From Scylla paramamosain (taxonomy: Eukaryota; Arthropoda; Malacostraca; Decapoda; Portunidae), in assembly GCF_035594125.1 (NCBI RefSeq), contig NC_087172.1:22891430-22955429 (forward strand): a DNA stretch of 64,000 nt, in the 5' to 3' direction. The translations under genes were made by a program, and so were the position numbers. Below the pieces are notes generated by a model. The model was not told the origin of the DNA, made no database searches, and saw nothing but the letters and a program-made list of their open reading frames with translations. Below, piece by piece: positions 13,501-26,000 of the stretch. Position 1 is the first letter of the stretch. Each line of letters begins with the position of its first letter.

Positions 13501-16169
13501 GTAATGTTAATCTGTTTCTCCATAGAGGGTGTTTTGCATGTGTTTTAGCGTTTTTATATATAAGGAGTTAAAAAACACTTAAAAGTTGGTTTTATTCCCA
13601 TGTAATGTGATTGCCCTCCTTTTTAGTGCTTTATTGATAACTCTCAAAAACCATCAAAAGAAACTTTTCTGGTAATGTCAATTTTTTTTTTTCCCACATA
13701 AAGCTAGTTTCGCATGCAATTTGGGGTTGTAGTAAGTAAGAATGTGAAAAGCACTCAAAATACACGCATTTAGTAATGTTATTCTGTTTCTTAATTAAGA
13801 GTGTTATTTAGGAGTTTCAGCATTTTGGTATCTAAGAAACTTCTCCATATACACTAGTTTTTGCGTTTTTTGCTTCGTGGTTCTCGTAAAAGTATAAAAT
13901 ACTCATTAAACACGTTTCTCGTAATGTCTTTTTATTTCCCAATATAGAGTGCTTTGTATCCAGTTTCACGTTTTTTTTTGTTGGTCACAAACTCAAAAAT
14001 ACTTAAAATATACCTTTTTGGTAATGTTATTCTATTTCTTTATATTGGTCTGTTTGAAAAGACACGTTTTAAGTAATTTTGTTTTGGATTCCCAAGTAGA
14101 GTGACTTTCATATTATTTATCGTTTTGGTGCCTAACATGCTGAAAAACACTCAAAAGACAGTTTGTAAAGTCGTTTAATTTCCCCATATAGATGGCTTTG
14201 CATGCACTTTAGGGTTTGGTACATAACAGTCCGAAAAAAAAAAGCTAAAATTAACTTTTTCGATAATGTTCTTTCATCCACATAATTTCCCTGAATTTTA
14301 ACGGAATTTTGGCATCTCGGTACCTATGAAGATGAATAAAAAAAAAAAAATATTATTTTCTTTTATTTCATTTATCTATTTTTATTTTTTATTTTTTATT
14401 TTCTTCATAAAGAGTGTTATTTGTGGGTTTTAGCTTTTTGGTAATTAAGTAACTTAAAAACACTTATAACACACGTTTCTCGTAATGTCCTTTCGTTTCC
14501 CAAACATAGGATTCTCTGCATGTATTTAAGCGTTTTTATAGGTATCATGATAAAAAACACTCAAAATACATGTTTTTTGTAATGTTATTGTGTTTTTCCA
14601 TAAAGGATTTTTTGCATTCGTTTTAGCGTTTTCGTATGTAAGGAGCTCAAAAATATTTAACGGCAAGTTTTTGGTAATTTTTTTTTTATTCACATGTAAT
14701 GTGATTGCCCTTCTTTTAAGTACTTTATTGCCTAACACGCTCATAAACACTCAAAAAACATTTTCTGGCAATATAATTTTTTCCCCACATAAACCTAGTT
14801 TCGCATGCAATTTCGTGTTTTGGTAACTAAGAATGTGAAAAAACACTCAAAATACACGCATTTGGTAAGGTTGTTTTATATCTCAATCAAGAGTGTTATT
14901 GATGAGTTTCAGCATTTTGGTAACTAAGAAACTTTTGCCTTGTGGTTGTTGTGAAACTATAAAACACTCATTATACAGGTTTCTCGTAATGTCCTTTTGT
15001 TTCCAAATATAGAGTGCTTTGCATCCATTTTCGCTTTTTTTGAAGGTAACAGGCTCAAAAACACTCAAAATATACCTTTTTAGCAAAGTTATTCTATTTT
15101 TTAATATTGGTTTGTTTGCATCCATTTTATCGTGTTTCTACGTAAAACACTTAAGAGACAAGTGTTAAGTGATTTTGTTTTGGATTCCCATATAGAGTCT
15201 CTTCCATATTATTTATTGTTTTGGAGCCTAACATGCTTAAAAACACTCAAAAGACAGGTTTCTGGTAAAATCGTTTAATTTCCCTATAGAGGTGGCTTTG
15301 CATGCAATTTAGGTTTTGGTACATAACTGTCCGAAAAAAAGCTAAAATTAACTTTTTTTTTTATAATGTTCTTTTTTCCACATAATTTCCCTGAATTTTG
15401 CCAGAATTTTGGCATCTCGGTACCTATAAAGAAGAATAACAAAAAAAAAAAAGGAAAATTCACTTTTTTTCTCTATAAAGAGTGTTATTTGTGGATTTTA
15501 GCTTTTTGGTGCTTAAGGAATTTAATAACATTCATAATACACGTTTCTCGTAAAGTCCTTTCGTTTCCCAAACATAGGATTCTTTGCATGGATTTAAGCG
15601 TTTTTATAGGTAACATGATCAAAAACACTCAAAATACATGATTTTGGTAATATTATTCTGTTTCTTTATAAAGGGTGTTTTGCATGCGTTTTAGTGTTTT
15701 GGTATGTTAGGAGCTCAAAAACACTTTATTGCCTAACACGCTCAAAAACACTCAAAAGACACTTTTCTGGAAATGTCTTTTTTTTTTTCTTTCCACATAA
15801 AGCTACTTTCGTATGCAATTTGGGGTTTTGGTAACCAAGAATGTAAAAAACACTGAAAATACACGCATTTGGTAAGGTTGTTCTGTTTCTCAATTAAGAG
15901 TGTTATTCATGAGTTTCAGGGTTTTGGTATCTAAGAATCTCAAAAACACTTATAATGCACGTTTCTCGTAATGTCCCTTTTTTTCCTCATTTAGGGTACT
16001 TTGCATGCATTTTGGCATTTTATTTTTCACGGAATAGCTGAAAAACACCGAAAATACACGCTTTTGGTAATAAGAACATAAGAACATAGGAAATAAATAA
16101 ATATGCAAGAAGGCATCAGGCCTACACGTGGCAGTACTTGTATAAAATATGCCTACGTATTTCCACCTA

Positions 16170-16496
16170 TCATCCCCATCTATAAATGTGTAATTTTCTC
16201 TTACAGTTGCCAAATGCCTCAGCACTAACAGCTTGATTACTAAGTCCGTTCCAATCATCTACTACTGTGCTTGAAAACCAATTCCTTCCTGTTTCCTTTT
16301 TGAACATCAAGTTTTCAGGCTCAAGCCTGAAAACTTGATGTTCTATTTTTCTTGTTCTATCATGGTTACAGATTCTAAGAATTTTCCTTATGTTCCCCTT
16401 GTTATAACCCATATACCACTTAAAGACTTCTATCAGGTCCACTCTGAATCTACGTCTCTCTAAAGAATGTAAATTTAAGCTTGAATCTCGCTTCAT
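16170..16496 (-). pseudogene. LINE A: C-terminal region fragment
   Basis: An open fragment containing LNLHSLERRRFRVDLIEVFK, a conserved C-terminal motif of CR1/L2-like reverse transcriptases. It is followed by HDRTRKIEHQVFRLEPEN and GRNWFSSTVVDDWNGLS, matching the usual end of these proteins. The first of these stretches is part of a long inverted repeat in the DNA (16302-16343). A second frame overlaps the end of the fragment and shows that the 3' end is shifted relative to the core. Non-functional. Confidence 0.83.
16302..16343. repeat. Perfect 20-bp inverted repeat inside LINE A
   Basis: GAACATCAAGTTTTCAGGCT (16302-16321) is followed after two bases by its exact reverse complement (16324-16343). 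Copy B keeps it with one mismatch. Copy C has only the first arm followed by different sequence, so the second arm is either lost in C or was gained in the ancestor of A and B. Confidence 0.9.
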
Positions 16497-16773
16497 AAGG
16501 AATACTCCTCATCCCCTGTATCCTTTTAGTCATTCTCCTTTGAAGTGATTCTAATAGACCTTTATTCTTCCTGTGATGTGGTGACCAGAATAGGACAGCG
16601 TAGACTAGATGAAGTCTGACCAGCTCTAAATGTAACTTTAATATTACTTCGGGAGTTTTACTTTTAGCACTCCTGAAAATGAATCATAATACACTATTTG
16701 CTTTGTTTCTGGCCTCTTTGCATTGCTTTCTTAGACGGAGTTCAGAGCTAACTTTAAATCTCAAATCTTTTTC

Positions 16774-17070
16774 TTACCCTGAACCTACCAGAACTTGGTT
16801 GTTCATTGTGTAACTACTGTGTGGGTTTCTTCTACTTACGCTAAGTGCTTTGCTTTTGTTGATATTAAACTGCATTTGCCATCTGTCTGTCCATTCGTTC
16901 ATCCTATCCAAATCTGCCTGCAAGGCGATGGTATGCGATTCTGACCTAATTAATCTACATACTCTCGTGTCATCCGCAAATTTACTAACAACACTACTAA
17001 TTCCACTATCCAAGTCATTGACATATATTACAAACAACATCGGCCCTAATACTAATAATCCCTTTGTCAC
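16774..17070 (-). pseudogene. LINE A: reverse transcriptase catalytic-core fragment
   Basis: A 98-codon open fragment. It carries a decayed template-grip motif (TKGLLVLGPMLF, where active relatives have a PQGSVLGP-like sequence), then IYVNDLDSGIS, the catalytic box FADDT with both aspartates, and the following DLDRMNEWTDRWQMQFN segment typical of CR1/Jockey-group enzymes. The family copies element RNA into DNA at a nicked target. Upstream reverse transcriptase blocks are deleted, so this piece cannot be active. The start codon is incidental. Confidence 0.88.
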
Positions 17071-17160
17071 CCCGCTAATTACTTGACCCCACTCGGATTT
17101 AGAGCCGTTTATTACAACACTCTGTCTCCTGCCGCTTGGCCATGACCTTATCCAGATTAC

Positions 17161-17376
17161 TTAAAACCTTTTTCCAATTCTTAAATACTGTGGAATATAT
17201 TTCATCTGGTCCTGGTGACTTGAACTTTTCAGTTTATCTATCTCCTGTTCCACTATCTCTTTAGTTATGGTAATATCTGTCAGCTTCTCATTTTCTTCTA
17301 CTCTAAATATCTTGTCACTATTCGGCAAATACTGCATGTTTTCCTGGGCAAAGACAGTTAAAAAATACTCGTTCAC
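17161..17376 (-). pseudogene. LINE A: fragment before and at the start of the reverse transcriptase
   Basis: An open fragment of 71 codons. It contains NEYFLTVFAQEN, then ITKEIVEQEIDKLKSS and a degenerate SPGPD-like segment (HQDQMKYIPQYL), the usual sequence at the N-terminal edge of non-LTR reverse transcriptases. The fragment stops just before the internal deletion joint near 17152, so it cannot run into the catalytic core. The same piece is present in copies B and C. It encodes no working protein. Confidence 0.85.
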
Positions 17377-17740
17377 AATTTACTAATCTCTTCCCAACAA
17401 CTAAGCAGGTTCCATTCTGCTGTCTTTAAGGAACTATTGTTTCTCTATTCTTCGTCTTATATGCCTGATAAAATCCCTTGGGGTCCATCTTCGCTTGGCT
17501 GGCTACCTTTAATTCATAACTATTTTCAGCTTTCCTTGTTAAACTCCTGACTTTTCTAATTCATTATATTATGGCCTTAAAACAACTTCCCCTGTCTTTA
17601 ATCTCATATATACTTCTCTTTTGCCCTATATAATGTTTTAACCTCTGTCATCCATTTAGGATAATTTTTCTGCGATCTTATTCTTCTGTAAGGGATGTTC
17701 CCTAACTGTCCTGAATGTAATTTATTAACGAAATATTTAT

Positions 17741-20116
17741 TTCGCTTCTCTATAAAGGGTGTTTTCCTTGAGTTTTAGCGTTGCTGTACATAAGAACCTT
17801 TAAAACAGGTTTTTAGTAATGTTATTTTGTATTCCTTTATGGAGTGCTTTCCATGCTTTTCAGCGTTTTGATGTCTAACACGTTGAAAAACACTCAAAAG
17901 ACACGTTGATGATAATGTCGTTTCGTTTCCCGATAAAAAGGGCTTCCAATGCATTTTGTCTTTTGGTACTTAACACTATAAAAAAAAAAAATTTAAGTAA
18001 AAGTTTTCGGTAGAGTTATTTTTCCATATAAAGTTGTAATCATGTGTTTTTGAGTCTGGGTACCTAAAAAGCTCAAAATCTCTCATAATACACTTTTCTC
18101 GTAATGTCCTTTCTTTTCTCCATGTAGGAGTCTTTGCGTGTAATTTGGCACTTTTATACTTAACAAGCACAAAAACAATCAAAATACAAGTTTTGGTAAT
18201 GTTAATTTGTTTCTCCGTAAATGCTGTTATGCATGCTTTTCAGCAATTTCGGATTTAAGAAGGGGAAAAACACTCTAAAGACACTTTCTTGGTAATGTTA
18301 TTTTATATTGCGAAATAGGGTGCTTTCAATGCTTTTTAGCATTTTGATTCCTAACACTCAAGTAAACACTCAAAAGACACGTTTCCTGTAATATCGTTTT
18401 GCTTCTTCATATAGGGATCTGCATGCATTATGATGTTTTGCTACATAATGTGAAAAACGCTCAAAATAAAGATTTTAGGTAATGTTGTTCTTTTTCTCTA
18501 TATAGGGTGCTATTCATCCTTTTTAGCGTTTTGGTACTTAGGAAGCTTACTTAGGAAGCTGAGAAACACAAATAAAACTTGTTTCTCCAAACGTCTTTCC
18601 ATTTCCCCATATAGGATGCTTCGTATGTATTTTGACGTTTTGTTACATAAAAAGGAAAAAAAAAAACACTCAAAACACGTTTTTGGTGATGTTCTGTTTC
18701 TCTATTAAGAGATATAGAATATATTTACTTTTCATTCAGGCGGTTTAGTGTTTGGTACCTAAGAGACTCAAAACTCTGATAATGCACGTTTCTCGTAATG
18801 TCCTATCGTTTCCTCATACAGGGTGCTTTACATGCATTTTTAAGATGATGTACGTAACAGACTCAAAAAGACTCAAAATACACGTTTTTGGTAAGGTTTT
18901 TTTTTTCTGTTTGGTAAGATTATTCGTGTTTGTTGCACGCGTTTTAGCGTTTTGGAACGTAAAAAGTTTAAAACACTTAAAAGACATGCTTATTATTTTG
19001 CATTTCTATATAAGGTGCTTTCCATGCTATTTAGCGTTTTCGTGCCTAACACGCTGAAAAACATAAAAACACATTTCTTACATTGTTGTTTAATTTTCTC
19101 GTATAGCGAGCAAGCATTATGATGTTTTGCTGCCTGACAATGTGAAAAACATTCAAATTACACGATTTTGGTAATGTTTTTTTTTTTTCTCGATTTTTGC
19201 GTTTTGGTACCAGAGAAGCTAAAAAAAAAAAAAAAATTATAATACACGTTTTTTGTCATGTCCTTTCGTTTCCTCATATAGGCTGTTTTTGGTGCTTTGG
19301 TACCTAACAGGGTGTTTGCATGTATTTTGACATTTTAGTTCGTAAGAACCTAAAAAAAAAACACTCTAAAGACACGTTTTAGTAAAGTTGTTTTGTATTC
19401 CCCTATGGGGTGATTTCGTTGCTTCTTACTGATTTGGTGCCTAACACGCCCAAAAAATAACAAAAGACAAGTTTCCAGTGATTTCGTTTTGTTTTTTCAT
19501 ATAGGTTGCTTTACATGCATGTTGGCGTTTTGGTAATTATCAATGTAAAAAAATACCCGTTTTTGGTAAGTTTGTTCTTTTTCTTCAGAGCACTATTGAA
19601 GTACTGATTTGGTACTTAAGAAAGTAATAAAAAAAAATAAAAAAACACAACAAACGTTTCTCGTAATGTCCTTTTTATTTCCATATGCAGGGTGATTTGT
19701 TTGATGACAGGCGATTTTGTGCAAAATAAGCTTAAAAAAAATTTAAAAAAACACAAAATAAACGTTTTTGGTTAGTGTATTCTGTTTCTCTATATATGGT
19801 ATTTTCATACGTTTTTAAAGTCGTTTCATATATCTATATATGGGTCTTTGCATGAATTTTGGCTTTTTGGTAACTAACAATGTCATAACACTCAAAATGC
19901 ACGTTTTTATTATTTTTTTTTGGCAGTATTGTTCTATTTCTCCATATAGAGTGTTTTTTTATGCGTTTTACCCTTTTGATACCAAGAAAATCAAAAACCC
20001 TCATAATACACGTTTCTTGTAATGTCTTTTAATTTTTCCCATATAGGATATTCCCGATTCATATAGGCGTTTTTTTTACGTAACAATCTTACAAAAGACT
20101 CAAAATACTTGTTTTT
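17741..20116 (+). repeat. Diverged pentameric satellite, copy A
   Basis: Monomers of about 90-105 bp continue directly from the LINE but differ much more from one another than in the homogenised blocks, and they lack the A-run/T-run module. They follow the order v, i, ii, iii, iv of the pentamer. The stretch aligns nearly base for base with 32141-34470 and with 52739-55085. It ends at 20116, where a diverged type iv monomer joins a homogenised type v monomer. No gene is seen. Confidence 0.88.
18531..18561 (+). repeat. Short tandem duplication shared by copies A and B
   Basis: ACTTAGGAAGCTT is immediately repeated as ACTTAGGAAGCT at 18536-18561. Copy B has the same duplication (32931-32955), and copy C has a single version near 53525. 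It marks A and B as sisters. Confidence 0.8.
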
Positions 20117-23010
20117 CTATGCGTTTTAGCGTTTTCGTATGTAAGGAGCTTAAAAACACTTAAAGGGAAGTTACTGGTAAGAGTTGGTTTTATTCCCATG
20201 TAATGTGATTGCCCTGCTTTTTAGTGCTTTATTGCCTAACACGCTTAAAAAAAAATTCGTCACTTTTCTGGTAATATTTTTTTTTTCACACATAAAGCTA
20301 GTTTTGCATACAATTTGGGGTTTTGGTAATTAAGAATCTTAAAAAGATTCAAAATACACCCATTTGGTAAGGTTGTTCTGTTTCTCAATTAAGAGTGTTC
20401 ATGAATTTCAGCATTTTGGTATCTAAGAAACATATTCATATACACGAGTTTTTGCGTGTTTTGCCTTGTGGTTGTTGTGAAACTATAAAACACTCATTAT
20501 ACACGTTTCTCGTAATGTCCTTTTCTTTCCCAATATAAAGTGCTTTGCAAGTATTTTCGCGTTTTCTGTAGGTAACAAGCTCAAAAACACTCAAAATATA
20601 ACTTTTTAGTAATATTATTCTATTTCTTCATATTGGTTGGTTTGCATCCGTTTTAATGTTTTTTTCTAAGTAAAACACTAAAAAAACACGTTTTCAGTAA
20701 TTTTGTTTTGGATTCCCATAAAGAGTGACTTCCATATTATTTATCGTTTTGGTGCCTAACTTGCTGAAAAACACTCAAAAGACAGGTATCTGGTAAAGTC
20801 GTTTAATTTCCTCATGTAGGTGGCTTTGCATACACTTTAGGGTTTGGTACATAACAGTCCGAAAAAAAAGCTAAAATTAACTTTTTTCATAATATTATTT
20901 TTTTCACATAATTTCCCTGAAATTTGCCAGAATTTTGGCATCTCGTTACCTATGAAGATAAATAACAAAAAAAAAAATCCGTTTTAATTTATTCATTTAT
21001 TTTCTCTAAAAAGAGTGTTATTTGTGGGTTTTAACTCTTTTCGTACTCATGGAATTTAAAAACACTCATAATACACGTTTCTCGTAATGTCCTTTCGTTT
21101 CCCAAACATAGGGTTCTTTTCATGTATTTAAGCGTTTTTCTACGTAAGAAATCAAAAACACTGATAATTCATGTTTTTCGTAATGTTATTTTGTTTCTCA
21201 ATAAAGGGTGTTTTGCATGCATTTTAGCGTTTTAGTATGTAAGGAGCTGAAAAACACTTAAAGACAAGTTCTTGGTAAATGTTGGTTTTATTCCCATGTA
21301 ATGTCATTTCCCTGCTTTTTTGTGCTTTATTGCCTAACACGCTCAAAAACACTCAAAAGACACTTTTTTTCTGGTAATGTCATTTATTTCCAACATAAAG
21401 CTAGTTTCGCATATAATTTCGGGTTTTGGTAACTAAAAATGTGAACAACATTCAAAATACACGCATTTGGTAAGGTTGTTCTGTTTCTCAATTAAGAGTG
21501 TTATTCATGAATTTTAGCATTTTGGTATCTAAGAAAAATCTCCATATACACGAGTTTTTGCGTTTTTTGCCTTATGGTTCTTGAAAACTATTAAAACATT
21601 CATTATACAATTTTCTTGTAATATTCTTTTGTTTCCCAATATAGACTGCTTTGCATTAATTTTTGCGTTTTTTTTAGGTAACAAGCTCAAAAACATTCAA
21701 CTTTTTTGTAATGTTATTCTATTTCTTCATATTGGTTGGTTTGCATCCCTTTTAGCGTTCTACGCTAAAAACTGAAAAGACACGTTTTCAGTAATATTGT
21801 TGAAATTGCTGAAAACACCCAAAGACACGTTTCTTGTAAAGTCGTGTAATTTCCCCATATAGGTGGCTTTGCATGCACTTCCGGATTTCGTACATAACTC
21901 CGGAAAAAGCTAATGTTATTTTTTTTATGTTTTTTTTCACATAATTTCCCTGAATTTTCTCAGAATTTTGGCATCTCGGTACCTATGAAGATGACTAACA
22001 AAAAAAAATCTATTTTTTTTTTTTTTTTTCTCTATAAAAGAGTGTTATTTGTGGGTTTTAGATTTTTGGTACTTAAGGAACTTAAAAATACTCATAATAC
22101 ACGATTTTCGTAATGTCCTTTCGTTTCACAAACATAGGGTTCTTTGCATGTATTTAAGCCATTTTATAGGTAACATGATCAAAAACACTCAAAATACATG
22201 TTTTTGGTAATGTTATTCTGTTTCTCCATAAAGGTTGTTTTGCATGCGTTTAGCGTTTTGGTATGTAAGAAGTTAAAAAACACTTAAAGGCAAGTTCTTC
22301 GTAAAATTTGGTTTTCTTCCAGTGTAATGTGATTCTTCTGCTTTTTAGTGTTTTGTTGCATATAACGCTCAAAAACACTCAAAAGACACTTTTCTGGAAA
22401 TGTCATTTTTTTCCCACATAAAGCTAGTTTCGCATGTAATTTGGGTTTTTCGGCAAGATTTTGGCATCTTGGTACCTATGAAAATGAATATAAAAAAAAG
22501 CTATTTTTTTATTTATTTATTTTTTTTCTCTATATAGAGTGTTATTTTGGGGTTTTAACGTTTTGGTACTTAAGGAACACTTAAAAACACTTAAAAACAC
22601 TTAAAACACATGTTTTTAATAATGTTATTCTGCTTCTCCATAAAAGAAGATTTTGCATGCGTTTTAGCGTTTTGGTTTGTAAGGAGGTAAAAAAACACTT
22701 CATGGCAATTTCTTGGTAAAAGTTGATTTTATTCCCATGTAATGTGATTGCCCTGTTTTTTTTTTTTTTTTTTTTTTGTGATTTATTGCCTAACACGCTC
22801 AAAAACACTCAAAAGACACTTCTAGTAATGTCATTTTTTTTCAAAGATAGTTTCGCGTGCTATTTGGGATTTTGCTAAGAATGTGAAAAACACTCAAAAT
22901 ATACGCATTTGGTAAGGTTGTTGTTTCTCAATTAATATTCTTATTCATGAGTTTCATCATTTTGGTATCTAAGAAACTTCTTTATATACACGAGTTTTTG
23001 CATTTTTTGC

Positions 23011-23034
23011 CTTGTGGTTCTTGTGAACCACAAG
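23011..23034. repeat. Hairpin with 10-bp perfect arms
   Basis: CTTGTGGTTC is followed by TTGT and then GAACCACAAG. The arms arise from the lengthened type iii monomer, which normally reads CTTGTGGTTCTTGTGAAACT. Versions occur near 39527 (one mismatch) and 46219 (shorter), so it is inherited within a subfamily of units. Confidence 0.75.
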
Positions 23035-26000
23035 TTCTTTTGCTCAAAAATAATAAGACACTCATTATACACGTTTCTCGTAATGTCTTTTTGTTTCACA
23101 ATAGGGAATGCTTTGCATCCATTTTCGCGTTTTTTGTAGGTAACAAGCTCAAAAACACTCAAAATGTACCTTTTTGGTAATATTATTTTATTTCTTCTTA
23201 TTGGTTGGTTTGCATCCGTTTTAGCGTTTTTCTACGTAAAACACCGAAAAGACACTTTTTCAGTAATTTTGTTTTAGATTCCCAAATAGAGTGACTTGCA
23301 TGTTATTTACCGTTAGGGTGCCTAACAAGCTGAAAAACACTCATAAGACAGTTTTCTGGCAAAGACGTTTAATTTCCCCATATAGGTGGCTTTGCATGCA
23401 CTTTAGGGTTTGGTACATAACAGTACGAAAAAATAGCTAAAATTAACTTTTTTGATAATTGACTCATAATTTCCTGAATTTTACCCAAATTTTAGCATCT
23501 CGGTACCTGTGAAGATGAAAAAGAAAGAAAAAAATACCGTATTTTTTATTTTTTATTTTTTCTCAATAAAGAGTGTTATTTGTGGCTTTTAGCTTTTTGG
23601 TAAAGATCTTAATAACACTGATAATACACGTTTCTCGTAATGTCCTTTTGTTTCCTAAAAATAGGGTTCTTTGCATGTATTTAAGCGTTTTTATTGGTAA
23701 CATGATCAAAAACACTCAAAATATATGTTTTTGGTAATGTTATTCTCTTTCTCCATAAAGTTTGTTTTGCATGCGTTTTAGCGTTTTGGTATATAAGAAG
23801 CTCAAAACACTTAAAGGCAAGTTCTTGGTAAAAATTGATTTTATTTCCATGTAAAGTGATTCCCCTACTTTTTAGTGCTTGATATCCTTTAACGCTCAAA
23901 AACACTCAAAAGAGACTTTTCTGGTAATGTCATTTTTTTCCCACATAAAGCTGGTTTCACATGCAATTTGGGATTTTGGTAACTAAGAATGTGAAAAGCA
24001 CTCAAAATACACGTATTTAGTAAAGTTGTTCTGTATCTCAATTAAGAGTGTTATTCATGAGTTTCAGCATTTTGGTATCTAGGAAACTTCTCCATATACA
24101 CGAGTTTTTGCGTTTTTTGGCTTGTGGTTCTTTTGAACTATAAAACATTCATTATACACTTTTCTCGCAATGTCCCTTTGTTTCCCAATATAGAGTGCTT
24201 TCTATCAATTTTCGCGTTTTTTTGTAGGTAACAAGCTCAAAAACACTCAAAATATACCTTTTTGGTAATGTTTTTCTACTTCTTGATAATGGTTGGTTTG
24301 CATCCGTTTTAGCGTTTTTCTACGTAAAACACTGAGAAAACACGTTTTCAGTAATTTTGTTTTGGTTTGCCATATAGAGTGAATTCTTCATTATTTATCG
24401 TTTTTGGTGCCTAACATGCTGAAAAACACTCAAAACACAGATTTCTGGTTAGGTCGTTTAATTTCCTCACATGGGAGGCCTTGCATGCACTTTAGTGTTT
24501 TGTACAGAACACTCCGAAAAAATGCTAATATCAACTCTTTTATATAAATTTCTTATCCTATAATTGCCCTCTTTTTTCCCAGAATTTTGGCATCTCGGTA
24601 CCTATGATGGTGAATAACAACAACAAAAAAAATCCTTTTATTTTTTTTTTATTTATTTTTTTTTCTAAATAACGAGTGTTATTTGTGGGTTTTAGCTTTT
24701 TGGTAGTTAAGGAACACGTTTCTCGTAATGTCCTTAGGTTTCCCAAACATAAGCTTCTTTCCATGTATTTAAGCGTTTTTATAGATAACATTATCAAAAA
24801 CACTCAAAATACATGTTTTTGGTAATGTTATTCTGTTTCTCCATAAAGTTTGTTTTCCATGCGTTTTAGCGGTTTGGTATGTAAGGAGCTCAAAAACACA
24901 TAATGGCAAGTTCTTCGTAAAAGTTGGTTTTATTCCCATGTAATGTGATTGCTCTGCTTTTTAGTACTTCATTGCCTAACACGCTCAAAAACAATTAAAA
25001 GACACTTCTAATAATGTCATTTTTTTCCCTAATAAAGCTAGTTTCTAATGCTATTTTGGGTATTGCTAACTAGGAATATGAAAAACACTCAAAATACAGG
25101 CATTTGCTAAGGATGTTCTGTTTCTCAATTAAGATTGTTTTTCAGGAGTTTCAGCATTTTGGTATCTAAGAAACTTCTTTATATACACGAGTTTTTGCGT
25201 TTTTCTACGTAAAACACTGAGAAGATACATTTTCAGTAATTTTTGTTTTGGATTCCCATATAGAATGAGTTCCTTATTATTTATCGTTTTGGTGCCTAAC
25301 ATGCTGAAAAACACTCAAAAGACAGATTTCTGTTAAGGTCGTTTAATTTCCTCATATTTGTGCTCTCTGTACCTATGAAGAAGAATAACAAAAAAAAAAA
25401 AATCATATTTATTTATTTACTTTTTTTTTTCCCTATAAAGAGGTTTTAGCTTTTTGGTACTTATGGAACTTAAAAACACTCAAAATACACGTTTCTCGTA
25501 ATGTCCTTTCGTTTTCATGATATAGGGTTTTTTTGCATGTATTTAAGCGTTTTTAGAGGTAACATGATCAATAATACTCAAAATACATGTTTTTGGTAAT
25601 GTTAATCTGTTTCTCCATAAAGGGTGTTTTCCATGTGTTTTAGCGTTTTGGTAAATAAGGAGCTCAAAAACACTTAAAGGCAAGTTCTTGGTAAAAAATG
25701 GTTTTATTCCCATGTAATGTGATTGCCCTCCTTTTCTAGTGCTTTATTGCCTAACACGCTCAAAAACACTCAAAAGACACTTTTCTGGTAATGTCATTTT
25801 TTTACCACATAAAGCTAGTTTTGCATGCAATTTGGGGTTTTGGTAACTAAGAATGTTAAAAACAGTCGAAATACACGCATATCGTAATGTTGTTCTGTAT
25901 TCTCAATTAAGAGTCTTATATTCCTGAGTTTCAGCATTTTGGTATCTAAGAAACTTATCCATATATACGAGTTTTTGCGTTTTTTGTCTTGTGGTTCTTG

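Larger units (their letters stand above)
1..16070 (+). repeat. Homogenised higher-order satellite array, block 1
   Basis: Head-to-tail monomers of about 95 bp are organised into ten-monomer units. The first monomer of a unit starts near 1475, 3160, 4915, 6847, 7936, 8982, 10079, 11178, 12293, 13404, 14482 and 15550; from 7936 onward the spacing is regular at about 1.05-1.12 kb. Before 7936 the array is rearranged, with skipped monomers, a 5.4 kb-spaced duplication and an inversion. Each unit contains a non-monomer module ending in an A-run followed by T-rich DNA, near 480, 1370, 3035, 4800, 5880, 6740, 7820, 8890, 9965, 11070, 12165, 13295, 14340 and 15440. There is no gene in this stretch; open frames up to about 100 codons follow the repeat. 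Confidence 0.93.
16071..17740 (-). mobile_element. LINE copy A (CR1/L2-like non-LTR retrotransposon), 5'-truncated and internally deleted
   Basis: Read on the minus strand, this is the 3' part of a non-LTR retrotransposon: a linker before the reverse transcriptase, the start of the reverse transcriptase, its catalytic FADDT box (16966-16980), a thumb/C-terminal region, then a short 3' UTR ending in TTCTTATG-type octamers (about 16071-16095). Octamer 3' tails are typical of CR1-group elements. Compared with copy C, about 414 bp are missing at a joint near 17152, removing reverse transcriptase blocks between the fingers and the catalytic centre. Frameshifts and stops break the frame. The element sits inside a type v monomer: GTAAT is at its low-coordinate side and CTTCTCTATAAAGG at the other. 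No clear target site duplication is visible. It is dead. Confidence 0.9.
11041..25359 (+). repeat. Large tandem duplication, first copy (about 14.3 kb)
   Basis: This copy runs from the private variant TTTGTGATCTCGGTAGC at 11041 through four to five satellite units, LINE A and the diverged array, to the end of block 2. At 25359 the sequence reads CCTCATAT directly into TTGTGCTCTCTGTACC, the counterpart of 11041, so the second copy begins there. The uninterrupted ancestral sequence at the end of the unit is visible near 41860, where CTTCATATAGGAGG continues normally. Confidence 0.82.

Noticed and set aside
1544..15125. Many open frames of 60-100 codons on both strands (and similar ones through the rest of the satellite)
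   Set aside because: They repeat with the monomer, have no recognisable domains or consistent start context, and stop at irregular points. They are translations of satellite DNA.
1..16070. CRISPR array
   Set aside because: The repeats are contiguous, diverged monomers without unique spacers of uniform size, and the context is eukaryotic.
17741..20116. CENP-B box-like motif marking a centromere
   Set aside because: I could not find the mammalian CENP-B box pattern in the monomer. Arthropod equivalents are not defined well enough to call by eye.
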